From: an uncultured Caldilineaceae bacterium
Lineage (GTDB): Bacteria; Chloroflexota; Anaerolineae; Caldilineales; Caldilineaceae
Direction: 5' to 3'
NCBI GenBank assembly: GCA_951812725.1
Contig: OX638330.1
Coordinates: 434,001-498,000, forward strand
DNA: 64,000 nt
The translations under genes were made by a program, and so were the position numbers. Of the stretch, positions 35,112-44,485 are shown piece after piece. The notes under the pieces are model-generated. The model had not been told where the DNA came from and did not search any database. It saw only the letters and a program-made list of their open reading frames with translations. Each line of letters opens with the position of its first letter. Position 1 is the first letter of the stretch.

Positions 35112-36500
35112 GTGAGCACAAAACTTTGGGGAGGGCGTTTCAGTGACGAGCTCGATCCCTTGATGGAAGAGTTCAACGCGTCGATCGCGTTCGATCGGCG
35201 CCTCTGGCAGGCCGATATCCGCGGCAGCCAGGCCTACGCCCAGGCTCTGGCCAGAGCCGGACTGCTTACCGCGAACGAAGCCGAACAGATCGTCGCCGGT
35301 CTCGAACAGGTTGCCGGCGAGTGGCGCGCTGAACAGTTCGAAGTCAAAGCGGGCGACGAGGACATTCACACCGCCAACGAGCGTCGCCTTACCGAACTGA
35401 TCGGCCCCGTAGCCGGCAAACTGCACACCGGCCGCAGCCGCAACGATCAAGTGGCGACAGACCTGCGGCTCTGGCTGCGCGAAGAGTTGACGAAGTCCGA
35501 ACAAGAGTTGCATACCCTGATTGAAGTCGCGACCGAGCGCGCCGAAAACGAGATCGATCTGCTCATGCCGGGCTATACCCACCTGCAGCCGGCCCAGCCC
35601 ACCCGCTGGAGTCACTGGCTGCTGGGCCATGCTTGGGCGTGGCAACGCGACGCCCAGCGCCTGCATGACTTGCTGCCTCGCGTTAACCTGCTGCCGTTGG
35701 GCAACGGCGCGCTCGCTGGCAACCCCTTTCCCATCGACCGCGACTGGCTGGCGCAAGAACTGGGGTTTGCCGCGCCCACGCCCAATAGCCTCGATGGCGT
35801 CAGCGATCGCGATTTCGTCGCCGAGACGCTTTTCTGGGCGACCATGACCATGCTGCACATCAGCCGTTGGGCCGAAGACCTTATCATCTACAGCAGCCGC
35901 GAGTTCGGTTTTGTGACCTTGGCCGACGCCTACAGCACCGGCAGCAGCCTGATGCCCCAAAAGAAAAACCCGGACTCGGTCGAACTACTGCGCGGCAAGG
36001 CCGGGCGGGTCTTCGGCGACATGAGTGGCCTGCTTATGACGCTGAAGGGACTGCCCAGTACCTACAATAAGGACCTGCAAGAGGACAAAGAGCCGCTGTT
36101 TGATGCCATCGATACCCTGGCGGGCGCGTTGCCCATCGCCGCTGGCGCTCTGGCGACCCTGACCGTCAAACGCGACACAATGGCCCAAGCGCTCGTGCCG
36201 GAAATGTTGGCAACCGACTTGGCCGAATATCTGGTGCGCAAGGGAGTCCCCTTCCGTGAAACCCACGACATTGCCGGCGAAGCAGTCGCGCTCGCCGAAT
36301 CTGAGGGAATAGCCCTATCCGATCTGACTCTGACAGCGTTACGTTCTCTTCACCCCGCCTTTGACGAGGACGTGCTGGCAATCTGGAGCTACGAACGCAG
36401 CGTGGAGCAGCGCGATGTTCGCGGCGGAAGCAGTCGCCGAGCTGTGCAAGAACAGATCGATGAACTGCGCCGCTGGCTAAGTCAGTCGACCTCCGGATAG
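35112..36500 (+). CDS. argH: Argininosuccinate lyase
   Basis: This 462-residue enzyme cleaves argininosuccinate to arginine and fumarate, the last step of arginine synthesis, in the cytoplasm as a tetramer. The fumarase/aspartase superfamily signature GSSLMPQKKNPD is present near residues 279-290, along with HTGRSRNDQVATD and GYTHLQPAQPTRW. The length is typical for ArgH. I choose GTG 35112, because it begins the canonical STKLWGGRF and GGAG lies upstream; a longer frame overlaps the previous gene. No other arg gene is nearby, so it is an isolated biosynthetic gene. Confidence 0.95.
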   Translation: MSTKLWGGRFSDELDPLMEEFNASIAFDRRLWQADIRGSQAYAQALARAGLLTANEAEQIVAGLEQVAGEWRAEQFEVKAGDEDIHTANERRLTELIGPVAGKLHTGRSRNDQVATDLRLWLREELTKSEQELHTLIEVATERAENEIDLLMPGYTHLQPAQPTRWSHWLLGHAWAWQRDAQRLHDLLPRVNLLPLGNGALAGNPFPIDRDWLAQELGFAAPTPNSLDGVSDRDFVAETLFWATMTMLHISRWAEDLIIYSSREFGFVTLADAYSTGSSLMPQKKNPDSVELLRGKAGRVFGDMSGLLMTLKGLPSTYNKDLQEDKEPLFDAIDTLAGALPIAAGALATLTVKRDTMAQALVPEMLATDLAEYLVRKGVPFRETHDIAGEAVALAESEGIALSDLTLTALRSLHPAFDEDVLAIWSYERSVEQRDVRGGSSRRAVQEQIDELRRWLSQSTSG

Positions 36501-36651
36501 CAGACAGAGCCTTCCAAAGCAAATGTAACTTAGCCGCTGGTCTCGGCGAAGACCAGGGCCGATAAAGTATTGCCACTGTCCTTTGCCCGAAAGTCTTTTC
36601 AGGCCGGACTGCAACAAAGCGGCAAGAATTTTCGCCTGTGCCCAAAGGATT

Positions 36652-37527
36652 TCAGAAGTTGTGGTGCGGCCAGCTGGCCAGGGGCAGCGCCTGCTGATTC
36701 GTTACAGCCAGCCGCTGGAACAGCTCAATCGTGCCCCTGTCTTGAGGGACATAGGCGGATAGGTAGAGGTCACCATGGTCGCTGAGGCTGACGTCTGTAA
36801 AAACAGTGTAACCAACCGGCCCATGCACCCTGTGCGTATATACATGGCTGTGCAGCCGGCTGTTGATGTCTTGAAGTCGTTCGCGAGTCGCCGACCAGAA
36901 AATCGGAAAGTCGGGCAAGGCGGCAAGCGCGGTGTAGAGCTGCTGAAACTGTTCCGTGTGGCGGTAGCGTAGTGTCATGGCCCGCCAATGACGCATTTCA
37001 GTCATGGCGTTGGAATGCCAACCATTTCCCAGCACTCGCCGCAACGGCGCATCCTGTGCAAACAGCAGGCCAAGCAGGTTGACGCCCTCCGCCGAGCCCT
37101 TGGCCGCGTTGATCTGGGCCATGTTACAGCCGTGAAATGCGATCATCGCACGATTGATGCCGACTACGTTCCCAAACGTGTCCATCAGGAAGGCGGGCAG
37201 ACCAATCGCGCTCAGTGATGCCCAGGCCCTCTCAAAAACTTCTCTGTGATCAAGGTCGGCGCGCACTATCGCCCTGTCCGATGACAAACTCGCCAAGGAA
37301 AAAAACTCGCGCCGCTCCAACGAAGTCAACTCGAAAGCACGGGCCAATTCCTGAAGAACCTCCCCTTCCAATCGCGCTTGCCGGCCCCGCTCGATTTTGC
37401 TCACAATTCTCTTTGTTAGTCCTGTCTCGTCAGCTAACTTCTGCTGGCTCCAACGACGGCCTGTAGCAAAGTCGACCTGCTCTTTGCGCAAGGCGGCTAC
37501 GATCTTCCCGAACGTCTCGTGTGCCAC
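36652..37527 (-). CDS. XRE-type regulator with MmyB-like ligand-binding domain
   Basis: This 291-residue regulator has an N-terminal helix-turn-helix (about residues 10-70, with SQQKLADETGLTKRIVSKIERG) and a C-terminal MmyB-like domain. The latter shows the LPAFLMDTFGNVVGINRAM segment, a PAS-like fold proposed to bind a fatty acid or related ligand. The start is GTG at 37527. It is convergent with argH and stands alone. It could regulate a nearby gene, but no operator is visible. I cannot name the ligand. Confidence 0.8.
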   Translation of the reverse strand: MAHETFGKIVAALRKEQVDFATGRRWSQQKLADETGLTKRIVSKIERGRQARLEGEVLQELARAFELTSLERREFFSLASLSSDRAIVRADLDHREVFERAWASLSAIGLPAFLMDTFGNVVGINRAMIAFHGCNMAQINAAKGSAEGVNLLGLLFAQDAPLRRVLGNGWHSNAMTEMRHWRAMTLRYRHTEQFQQLYTALAALPDFPIFWSATRERLQDINSRLHSHVYTHRVHGPVGYTVFTDVSLSDHGDLYLSAYVPQDRGTIELFQRLAVTNQQALPLASWPHHNF

Positions 37528-38440
37528 TGGCTTCTCCGATTACCGCTCTCAGTTCAGTCCATCGAAATATTCCCACAAACCACAAACAATATATTAGCAC
37601 TCTGATTTTTGAATTCAATGGGTTTGGGCTCCAATATTGGAAACAGTGTGAACCGGTTTCGGGACATTTCGTCGAAAAAGACTTTACTAAAGGCACCAAG
37701 ACTGCAACAGAGTCGTAAACGGACGTTCACACGCAACCAAAACTACCAACGCCTTGTGAAATCGCGACCATGCAAATAAGCCGAATCCAGGGACCTGGTG
37801 AGTCTCCCGCCCCTATACTCTTTTCCCTGTCTCAGGGCAGCTCAGTGCTGGCTTTCGCTCCATCGCACGGCACACCTCGCAAACGCCCCACGAGTCTCCA
37901 GCTTATTTCCACTGGACGCTGTAGCCAGACGCCGTCGCCAGACGCCGTCGCCGTGATGGACGAGGCGCACTGTCGGTATGAGGACGAAGGGTCGCTGATG
38001 CGTAGTTTGGGAGGGGGCGCTGCGGGAAAACACACCGCACAAGGGAGTGCCGAAGGCCCGACCGCCCAAAAACAGAAGTGAGGAGTGAGAGTGAACATAT
38101 TCGCTCACCTCCTTCAGGGAGGCGTAACGAGCGTAGCTGAGTAGTTAACTCAAAAGTAAATGTCGCCCTTCCCTCTCCGCTACCAGTCTGAGAGTCTCTC
38201 TCTCTTGCAGGATGCCGGATGATCAAGGAGATTTGCCCTGGAATGGCTGCTTGTGCTATATTTCGTGAGTGGCAGCAGCCCTTTCGGTGGCACTAATTCC
38301 ATGAAGCTACTCTTCAGACCCTGACTGCGTTTAACACAAATGGTGAGCATTCCCCCGGTTGCGCTCTAAACCCGCTCACACACACCGCCGCTGTCATTTT
38401 CATCGCCCAGTGCTGGGGCATCCCTTCCCAAATTCTCTTG
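37528..38440. other. Intergenic region with MITE-like remnant
   Basis: No convincing gene is present in about 0.9 kb. The part near 37985-38149 resembles the MITE family in reverse orientation. The flanking 37530-37980 and 38150-38440 show no gene and no clear structure beyond a short duplication of the GACGCCGTCGCC motif at about 37930-37950. Confidence 0.5.
37985..38149 (-). mobile_element. Variant or truncated MITE copy, reverse orientation
   Basis: Read on the minus strand, it starts GTTAACTACTCAG at 38149 and contains GGGCGGTCGGGCCTTCGG and the poly-C CGCCCCC core, as in the complete copies. The other end and the target duplication cannot be located. It is diverged from the others in the distal half. 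Confidence 0.55.
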
Positions 38441-38469
38441 TTGACAAGGAAGCTGACTGTTGTTAGAAT
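38441..38469 (+). promoter_or_regulatory. Sigma70 promoter of dppDF operon
   Basis: TTGACA at 38441-38446 and TAGAAT at 38464-38469 are separated by 17 bases. The start of transcription would be near 38476, giving a leader of about 52 bases before dppD at 38528. Confidence 0.7.
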
Positions 38470-38527
38470 TGCACATCCAGTACCGCCCTCTTCAGAGCAC
38501 TGACAAGTCCATAGGAAAGAGAGTGAC

Positions 38528-39550
38528 ATGGGCAACCTGATTGAAGTCCGCAACCTCCAGACCCAGTTCTTCACCCAGGATGGAATCGTCCACGCGGTGA
38601 ACGGCATCAACTACGAGGTCGCCGAGGGAGAGACGGTCGCGATTGTTGGCGAATCCGGTAGCGGTAAGAGTGTCGGCGTCATGTCCTTGATCCGGTTGAT
38701 TCCCGAACCACCGGGAAAAATCGTCAATGGCGAAGTAGAATTCGACGGCCAGGATCTGTTACAACTCAATGAAGAAGAGTTGCGCCAAATCCGCGGCAAT
38801 CGCATCGCAATGATCTTCCAGGACCCAATGACCTCCCTCAACCCGGTGCTGACCATCGGCCGCCAGATTACCGAGGCCCTGGAACTGCATCTCAACATGA
38901 ACCGTGACGAGAGTCGCTCCCGTGCCATCGAGCTGCTGGAACTGGTCGGCATCCCCGACGCCGGCGCCAGACTGGATGACTACCCCCATCAGTTTTCCGG
39001 TGGCATGCGCCAACGCGTGATGATCGCCATGGGGTTGAGTTGTAATCCCCAGTTGCTCATCGCCGACGAGCCGACAACAGCCCTCGATGTCACCATCCAG
39101 GCCCAAATCGTCGACCTTGTGACTCGCCTGCAAAGCGAACTCGGAATGGCGATCATCTGGATTACGCATGACCTGGGTGTCGTGGCCGGCCTGGCAGACC
39201 GTGTTCTCGTTATGTATGCCGGCTTCATTGTCGAAGAAGGGCCAGTGGACGTTATCTACGGCCAGCCCCGGCATCCCTATACCCTCGGCTTGCTGCGTTC
39301 GATTCCCCGTCTGGACTTGGGCAGGCAGAAGAGGCTCATCCCCATCGAAGGTTTGCCGCCGGACCTGCTGGACCCCCCCCAGAGTTGCCCCTTTGCGCCC
39401 CGTTGCCCCTTTGTAATCGACAAATGCCTGGAAGAAAATCCACCGCTAATGGCGATTGACGCCGTACGCAAATCGGCCTGCTGGGTGGATCTCTCCGACG
39501 TTGAAATCTATGACACTAGCTCCGATGAACAGGTGGAGGCCGTCGCATGA
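38528..39550 (+). CDS. dppD: DppD/OppD-type peptide ABC ATPase
   Basis: This 340-residue ATPase of the peptide/nickel importer family couples ATP hydrolysis to DppBC movement at the inner membrane. Walker A is GESGSGKS, followed by the Q-loop in [11 protein letters not shown], signature FSGGMRQR, Walker [12 protein letters not shown], and switch His in WITHD. The C-terminal oligopeptide-transporter segment carries the usual cysteines (CPFAPRCPF). It overlaps dppF by ATGA. No binding protein or permease gene lies beside it, so it probably serves both peptide permease pairs in this window. ATG 38528 lies about seven bases after GGAAAGAG. Confidence 0.9.
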   Translation: MGNLIEVRNLQTQFFTQDGIVHAVNGINYEVAEGETVAIVGESGSGKSVGVMSLIRLIPEPPGKIVNGEVEFDGQDLLQLNEEELRQIRGNRIAMIFQDPMTSLNPVLTIGRQITEALELHLNMNRDESRSRAIELLELVGIPDAGARLDDYPHQFSGGMRQRVMIAMGLSCNPQLLIADEPTTALDVTIQAQIVDLVTRLQSELGMAIIWITHDLGVVAGLADRVLVMYAGFIVEEGPVDVIYGQPRHPYTLGLLRSIPRLDLGRQKRLIPIEGLPPDLLDPPQSCPFAPRCPFVIDKCLEENPPLMAIDAVRKSACWVDLSDVEIYDTSSDEQVEAVA

Positions 39551-40629
39551 CCAGACAGAACTCTGAGAGCGAAAGCGTCTCGACTGCACAGGATACGAAC
39601 AATGGCGATGTGCTGCTGAGTGTTCAGAATTTGAAGATGCACTTCCCCATCACTCGCGGCATCATCTTGCAGCGGCAGGTGGGCAGCATCAAAGCCGTAG
39701 ATGGCATCACCTTCGATCTGATGCGCGGCGAAACGCTTGGCCTGGTCGGGGAGTCCGGCTGCGGCAAATCCACCACCGGACGCGCCATCCTGCAGTTGTA
39801 CGAACCTACAGCAGGCGAGGTCGTTTTTGAAGGTCAGGACCTGACCCACATTAACAGCGGTGACCTGCGCCGCATGCGCCGCCGCATGCAGATGATTTTC
39901 CAGGATCCCTACGCCTCCCTCAATCCCCGCATGACTGTCGGCAGCATCGTGGGTGAACCCCTGGAAGTACATAAAATTGGCGGAAGCCGTCGCGAACAGC
40001 AGCAGCGTGTCCAGGAACTTCTCGAAATTGTCGGCCTCAATCCCTACTTCATCAATCGCTACCCGCACGAGTTCTCCGGCGGCCAGCGCCAACGCATCGG
40101 CGTAGCCCGCGCTCTGGCGGTAAACCCGTCCTTTATCGTTTGCGATGAGCCGATTTCAGCCCTGGATGTCTCGATTCAGGCCCAGGTTATCAACCTCCTG
40201 GAAGACCTGCAGAGTGAGCTGGGACTGACCTATCTCTTCATCGCCCATGACCTCTCTGTCGTGCGTCATATTTCCGACCGCATCGCCGTCATGTATCTCG
40301 GCAAAATCGTCGAGTTGGCCGACCGCGAAGAACTGTACGAAAACCCGCTCCACCCCTATACACAGGCTCTCCTCTCCGCCGTGCCGATTCCTGACCCACA
40401 GGTCGAAAAGAAGAGGCAGCGTATTATTCTCGAAGGGGATGTCCCAAGTCCCGCCGAGCCGCCGACCGGTTGTAACTTCAACACACGTTGCCCACAGGTG
40501 ATGGACATCTGTCGTCAGTACGAGCCATCATTTGCCGACACTGGCGAAGGGCACCGCGTCGCCTGCTTCCTCTACGACCAGGTTGAGGCCCTGAACGAAC
40601 AGGGCCAGGCAGTTGCAGTCGCAGCCTGA
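39547..40629 (+). CDS. dppF: DppF/OppF-type peptide ABC ATPase
   Basis: This 360-residue ATPase is the partner of DppD. Walker [11 protein letters not shown]-loop [12 protein letters not shown], signature FSGGQRQR, Walker [12 protein letters not shown] and the switch His in FIAHD are all present. The C-terminal Cys segment reads [14 protein letters not shown]. Its ATGA overlaps the dppD stop, so the two are co-translated. The heteromeric DppDF pair would bind the cytoplasmic loops of the DppB and DppC permeases. The operon ends here. Confidence 0.9.
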   Translation: MTRQNSESESVSTAQDTNNGDVLLSVQNLKMHFPITRGIILQRQVGSIKAVDGITFDLMRGETLGLVGESGCGKSTTGRAILQLYEPTAGEVVFEGQDLTHINSGDLRRMRRRMQMIFQDPYASLNPRMTVGSIVGEPLEVHKIGGSRREQQQRVQELLEIVGLNPYFINRYPHEFSGGQRQRIGVARALAVNPSFIVCDEPISALDVSIQAQVINLLEDLQSELGLTYLFIAHDLSVVRHISDRIAVMYLGKIVELADREELYENPLHPYTQALLSAVPIPDPQVEKKRQRIILEGDVPSPAEPPTGCNFNTRCPQVMDICRQYEPSFADTGEGHRVACFLYDQVEALNEQGQAVAVAA

Positions 40630-41075
40630 TCCTTCCGGGCAGTGCACCGATGTACTGCCCTACCTAGCCCCCATACTAGACCCTCGTCGCAGCAGTATCA
40701 CGCTCGCGTGCCGTGCAAAAGCCAACCCCGGGATTCCGACAGTTGGCGGCCACCAATTTCCGCGCGGCGGGCAATCCATGATCGCATTCCACTGGAGTTA
40801 TCGACCGACTCTACTGCGAGCTGCGCATCAGTTCTAGTACGCCAATCCGGGCCAATGCCAGGACTCTCCGCCGCTATGAAAGGATCTGCCCCGTAGCCCT
40901 TCCACCCTTCGGCATATATGAGAATATGGGCGTTTTTTCTCAAATGCCAGTCCGGTTTCACCTTTAGAGTTTGCACATGAAGTAAGAAATGGAATCGTGG
41001 CCGTCTTGTCGGCCTTTTCGCAACACGCGATTCTTGACGCGCAGAAAGGCGCACTCCTAAATCTAGGGGATTATA
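40630..41075. other. Intergenic region before MITE
   Basis: Nothing convincing is seen in these bases. There are no ribosome sites or long in-frame homologies, and no obvious repeat up to the MITE target duplication at 41076. Confidence 0.4.
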
Positions 41076-41083
41076 AGTCAAAC

Positions 41084-41368
41084 GTAACGACTCAGCCGCA
41101 ACTGATACGCACCCCTGAACGAGGCGAGCAAAGGTGTTCTCTATCCCCTCACTGTTGTATTTTGGGCGGTCGGGCCTTCGGCCCTCCCTTGTGCAGGGGC
41201 TGCGCCCCCGCAACGCCCCCCTACAAAAACATGCCTCACCGACCGTGTGCCTTCTTCGCAACGTGTCAGCTGGCGAGCATGGCGGCCGCTGTACACCAGT
41301 TGCGTCGCCAAGAGCCTGAATGGTTCCAAGAATGACCGGCTGGTCAACTACTGTGGCTTAGTAGCTAA
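41084..41368 (+). mobile_element. Complete MITE, 285 bp, 8-bp target duplication
   Basis: The element starts GTAACGACTCAG and ends in CTTAGTAGCTAA. It is flanked by AGTCAAAC at 41076-41083 and 41369-41376. It is nearly identical to the copy at 12809-13094, including the central palindromes. It carries no gene. Confidence 0.9.
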
Positions 41369-41459
41369 AGTCAAACTAACATTGGAGAGTTCTTAACCCC
41401 AAAGGAGCGTCCACAAACAGAATGTGATGAGCGCCCCTTATTCCATCTTCAGGTGTGCC

Positions 41460-41924
41460 ATGAGAATTCAAATAAAAGATATTATCAAATCAATTCAGAA
41501 AAACGCCAAAGTCAGTCTTGGCAGGTACGGCAGGATCATAGAAGTCCTTTACGCCGACCCTATTCTGGAAGACGATGGGACCGATCACAATATATACATG
41601 ACTCTGCGCCGCACCGGTTGGTTTTACGGTACAGGATGGGTCGAAGGCGGTGAAGAGGGAAAGTGGTGCTATGCGTTTAGCATGCCTGAAGTGAAAGGGA
41701 TGAATTTCAATCCACGTTACACTGACAGCGGGTTTGATACTATGGAAGAGGCATTGAGTGCCGGCATTCTCCGTATGGCCGTACTTATATGGGATCTGGC
41801 AATCCAAAAAGGGGATGAGCAGCAGGAAGCGAAACGCCTACAGGCAGTGGTGAAAAAGGAGTACAAAAGGTTGATTTCTGCGGGTATACCAAAAGCAACG
41901 GCGAGGCTGAATGAACTGGTGTGA
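41460..41924 (+). CDS. Hypothetical protein, orphan
   Basis: This 154-residue protein has a hydrophilic sequence starting MRIQIKDIIKSIQKNAKVS and a Tyr/Trp-rich middle (RRTGWFYGTGWVEGG). I chose ATG 41460, which has AGGTG five bases upstream; an in-frame GTG/ATG pair about 11 codons earlier is possible. I recognise no family and there is no signal or membrane segment. The composition is more A+T-rich than its neighbours, which hints at acquisition. The coding status is probable rather than certain. Confidence 0.5.
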   Translation: MRIQIKDIIKSIQKNAKVSLGRYGRIIEVLYADPILEDDGTDHNIYMTLRRTGWFYGTGWVEGGEEGKWCYAFSMPEVKGMNFNPRYTDSGFDTMEEALSAGILRMAVLIWDLAIQKGDEQQEAKRLQAVVKKEYKRLISAGIPKATARLNELV

Positions 41925-42154
41925 ATTCAATCGACCGAATTCTCCAAACAAATAATAGTCCGGAAGCGGGGCGTCCAAACCCCGATGTTACTTTACGATA
42001 CAACCCCCCAAATCTAGCCCACATTAACCTATGTTGAACCGGGCCGGATCACTAAGTAACGGGCAGCCGGCTTCGTTCAGGCCAGGCGACCATCTGCAAG
42101 GGGCAGGATTTGGTCGATGCCGTCTGGTTGATCGGCTCCACGAAAAAAGGGGAT

Positions 42155-42856
42155 CTACTGCGCCGTCGCCGCGCCCCGCAAAAAGCAGAAAATACTCTCA
42201 GTGATGCCCGCAGCCACCCGGTCCGCCTCTTGTGTCAGCAGTAGGCCGTCGCCGCCAAGAAAGCCCAACTCCAGGATCGCCGTCGGAGTTGTCGGCAACA
42301 CCTTGCGAAATGCGTGATAGTAAGTCATATCGTGCGTAATCGAATTAGCGTGAATGGCCAGGCCCGTCTGCGCCGCGTATTCCGTGTTGATGCAGGCAAT
42401 CAGTCTCTTCTCCGTTGCGGGAATGGCGCTGTTCAACGGGTGGGTTGCCTTAAATCCGCTGGCACCAATACAACTGTCCGCGTGCAGGCTTAAGAGTAGC
42501 TCCGTGTCCAGATCTGTCAACCGATCATCGTATTCCTCCAGAATAAGGACCTCTAAACCCGCATCCTGCAGCCGCTGGCGCACAAGATCGGCGATATTAG
42601 CCACGACATCTGCCTCCAACAGCGTTGGCGCGTTACTCTCTCCGCAGATGGCGCCGGAGTCATAGCCGGCGTGACCGCTGATCAGCGCGACCGTTTCTCC
42701 TTCCGGTGTCGGCGTGATCAGTATGAGCCGTTCTATGGTGCGGGGTCGCAGGTAGCCTATCCCCGTCACAGCAAGATACACAATGCCTGCGAAGAGGACG
42801 ATGCTGAGAATAAGAAACACGCGCTGCAATCTGCGTATCAGGACTTGGCGAATCAT
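42155..42856 (-). CDS. N-acetylmuramoyl-L-alanine amidase (Amidase_3)
   Basis: This 233-residue protein has a single N-terminal membrane helix (about 12-32) and an Amidase_3 domain. The zinc ligands are visible: His in SGHAGYDSGA, Glu in LEADVVANIA, and His in LLSLHADS. The catalytic Glu is in AILELGF. The enzyme cleaves the amide between muramic acid and L-alanine in peptidoglycan, outside the membrane. It is anchored rather than secreted. ATG 42856 is followed by the helix at once. It is divergent from the RodZ-like gene. A role in cell division or sporulation-like remodelling cannot be told from sequence. Confidence 0.85.
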   Translation of the reverse strand: MIRQVLIRRLQRVFLILSIVLFAGIVYLAVTGIGYLRPRTIERLILITPTPEGETVALISGHAGYDSGAICGESNAPTLLEADVVANIADLVRQRLQDAGLEVLILEEYDDRLTDLDTELLLSLHADSCIGASGFKATHPLNSAIPATEKRLIACINTEYAAQTGLAIHANSITHDMTYYHAFRKVLPTTPTAILELGFLGGDGLLLTQEADRVAAGITESIFCFLRGAATAQ

Positions 42857-43174
42857 CGAATGAGTGGTTGCTTCAAAAATAGCCTTCTTCCGTATGGTCT
42901 ATCGCGCAAAGTGCTTGGCCAAAACGCAAACCATAACGCCGCGCCCTGGTAGCGTCCTTCGCACTGCTCGCATTGTACTCTTTGGGATTGGCTTGTCAAT
43001 ACCAAACCGCAAAAAAGGATCGCTGGCCCACCAATTCAGGTAACTCTCACACTGCTGCCACGCTCACTGACATGAGTCCCTCGGCTAAAAGTACCTGAAG
43101 AGGGTCCATTATTCATCTTAACCTGATCTCTGGCCATCCCCATTAGAGGAGTCAGGCAGTGAAATGGTCGGATT

Positions 43175-43203
43175 TTGAGAGAACTGTTTCGCCTGTGTAC
43201 AAT
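43175..43203 (+). promoter_or_regulatory. Sigma70 promoter of RodZ-like gene, near-leaderless
   Basis: TTGAGA at 43175-43180 and TACAAT at 43198-43203 are 17 bases apart. The predicted start near 43210 leaves only about five bases before the ATG at 43215, and there is no ribosome site between them. The upstream gap from 42857 holds nothing else recognisable. Confidence 0.6.
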
Positions 43204-43214
43204 AGACTCTGATT

Positions 43215-44435
43215 ATGAGCGAAAATGCCACCTATATGGATTCCCCAACCGCATCTCCTGAAGGCCAGACCGGCGGCAACGCCCCCGGTGTTCCGTCGCT
43301 CCAGTCTTTAGGCGCAATTCTGCGCGACCGCCGCGAAAGCGCCGGCATCCCACTGGCAGAAGTCGAAGAAGCCACCCGTATTCGACAAAAGTATCTCGCT
43401 GCCATTGAAGCCGACGAATGGCATCTCTTGCCGGGCGAGGTTGTCGGCCGCGGCTTCCTGCGCAACTATGCCTATTACCTGAATCTTGACCCCAATCAGA
43501 TGATAGACCGGCGGCGGGCGATGGCCGACAACAGTCTGTCCCGTACGCTCGCGAGTACAAGTACCGGTGTCAGGCTGCCACCGGTCCGACCGGTGGATTA
43601 CCGACCACAAGACGTCGACCTCGAACATACCAATTTCTCTACACGTCTGTCCGAGTCCTTCGAGTCCATCCGCGATTGGCTCGTGCCAATTATGGCGGCC
43701 ATTCTGATCGTATTAATTGTCCTTGTGCTAGTCTGGGGCGTACGCAGAATGGGCGGTGAGATCGGTGTTGTTTTCTCAACTATCCAGGACCGGATTTCCG
43801 CAACTGTCGATCGAAACCAGGGCCAGACAAACCAGCAAACTGACGACGGCAACGGCAGCACGAACGAAAGCGATCCAGGCGTCGCCCCAGTCGCAACCGT
43901 AGCCATCCTCCCGCCCACCGCGACGCCCACCTCCACACCGACCGCGCTTCCGACTGCCACCAACACGCCGCAGCCAGTAGCGACCCAGACCCCGCCTACC
44001 GCTCCCACAACCACGGCGACGCCGACTGCAACCGCCACCGCCACCGAGGAGCCGCCTGAAGTAGCGCCCCCGCAACCGCAAGTACCTCCGCCGCAAGTCA
44101 TCAATCCTGTCTCTTGCGCAGACAGCCGCTTGGCCATCTCCTCGCCTGGAGTCAATCAAACCGTCGCCGGTGTTTTCGCCATCACGGGCCGGGCAACCCA
44201 TGAGAATTTCAACTTCTACAAATTGGAGATCGCGTCTGGAGCCAACGCTTCCCAGGGCTTCACCTGGTTTGACGGCAGCGGCGGCGGCACGGGACAACCT
44301 GTCGAGAGCGGGACTCTGGGCCACTTGGACAGCACCGGCCTGGCCAACGGCGCCTACACCATTCAGCTTACCGTTGTCGATACAAGCAGCAACTACCCCA
44401 CACCCTGTCAGGTCTCTATCAACGTACAAAACTGA
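43215..44435 (+). CDS. RodZ-like membrane-anchored HTH protein with Thr/Pro linker
   Basis: This 406-residue protein has an N-terminal HTH_25-type helix-turn-helix (about residues 30-100, with LGAILRDRRESAGIPLAEV), one membrane helix at about 155-177, and a TATPTSTPT-type Pro/Thr linker (about 225-290). A C-terminal extracytoplasmic domain begins at CADSRLAISSPGVNQTVAG. RodZ-type proteins link the MreB cytoskeleton to the wall machinery. The linker style is typical of Chloroflexota. No ribosome binding site precedes the ATG, consistent with a near-leaderless transcript. The C-terminal domain is not recognised, and it may bind glycan. Confidence 0.7.
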   Translation: MSENATYMDSPTASPEGQTGGNAPGVPSLQSLGAILRDRRESAGIPLAEVEEATRIRQKYLAAIEADEWHLLPGEVVGRGFLRNYAYYLNLDPNQMIDRRRAMADNSLSRTLASTSTGVRLPPVRPVDYRPQDVDLEHTNFSTRLSESFESIRDWLVPIMAAILIVLIVLVLVWGVRRMGGEIGVVFSTIQDRISATVDRNQGQTNQQTDDGNGSTNESDPGVAPVATVAILPPTATPTSTPTALPTATNTPQPVATQTPPTAPTTTATPTATATATEEPPEVAPPQPQVPPPQVINPVSCADSRLAISSPGVNQTVAGVFAITGRATHENFNFYKLEIASGANASQGFTWFDGSGGGTGQPVESGTLGHLDSTGLANGAYTIQLTVVDTSSNYPTPCQVSINVQN

Positions 44436-44485
44436 CCAACCGTAGCTCATCTACTTCAGTTGCGCCCAGTTCCGTCACTGCTGTT

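Noticed and set aside
36537..36556. Terminator between argH and the XRE gene (CTGGTCT/AGACCAG)
   Set aside because: The stem is only seven bases with no T-run, so it is not strong enough to list.
37770..38230. Small plus- and minus-strand frames in the MITE-like region near 38 kb
   Set aside because: They overlap the repeat core and have no ribosome site or family resemblance.
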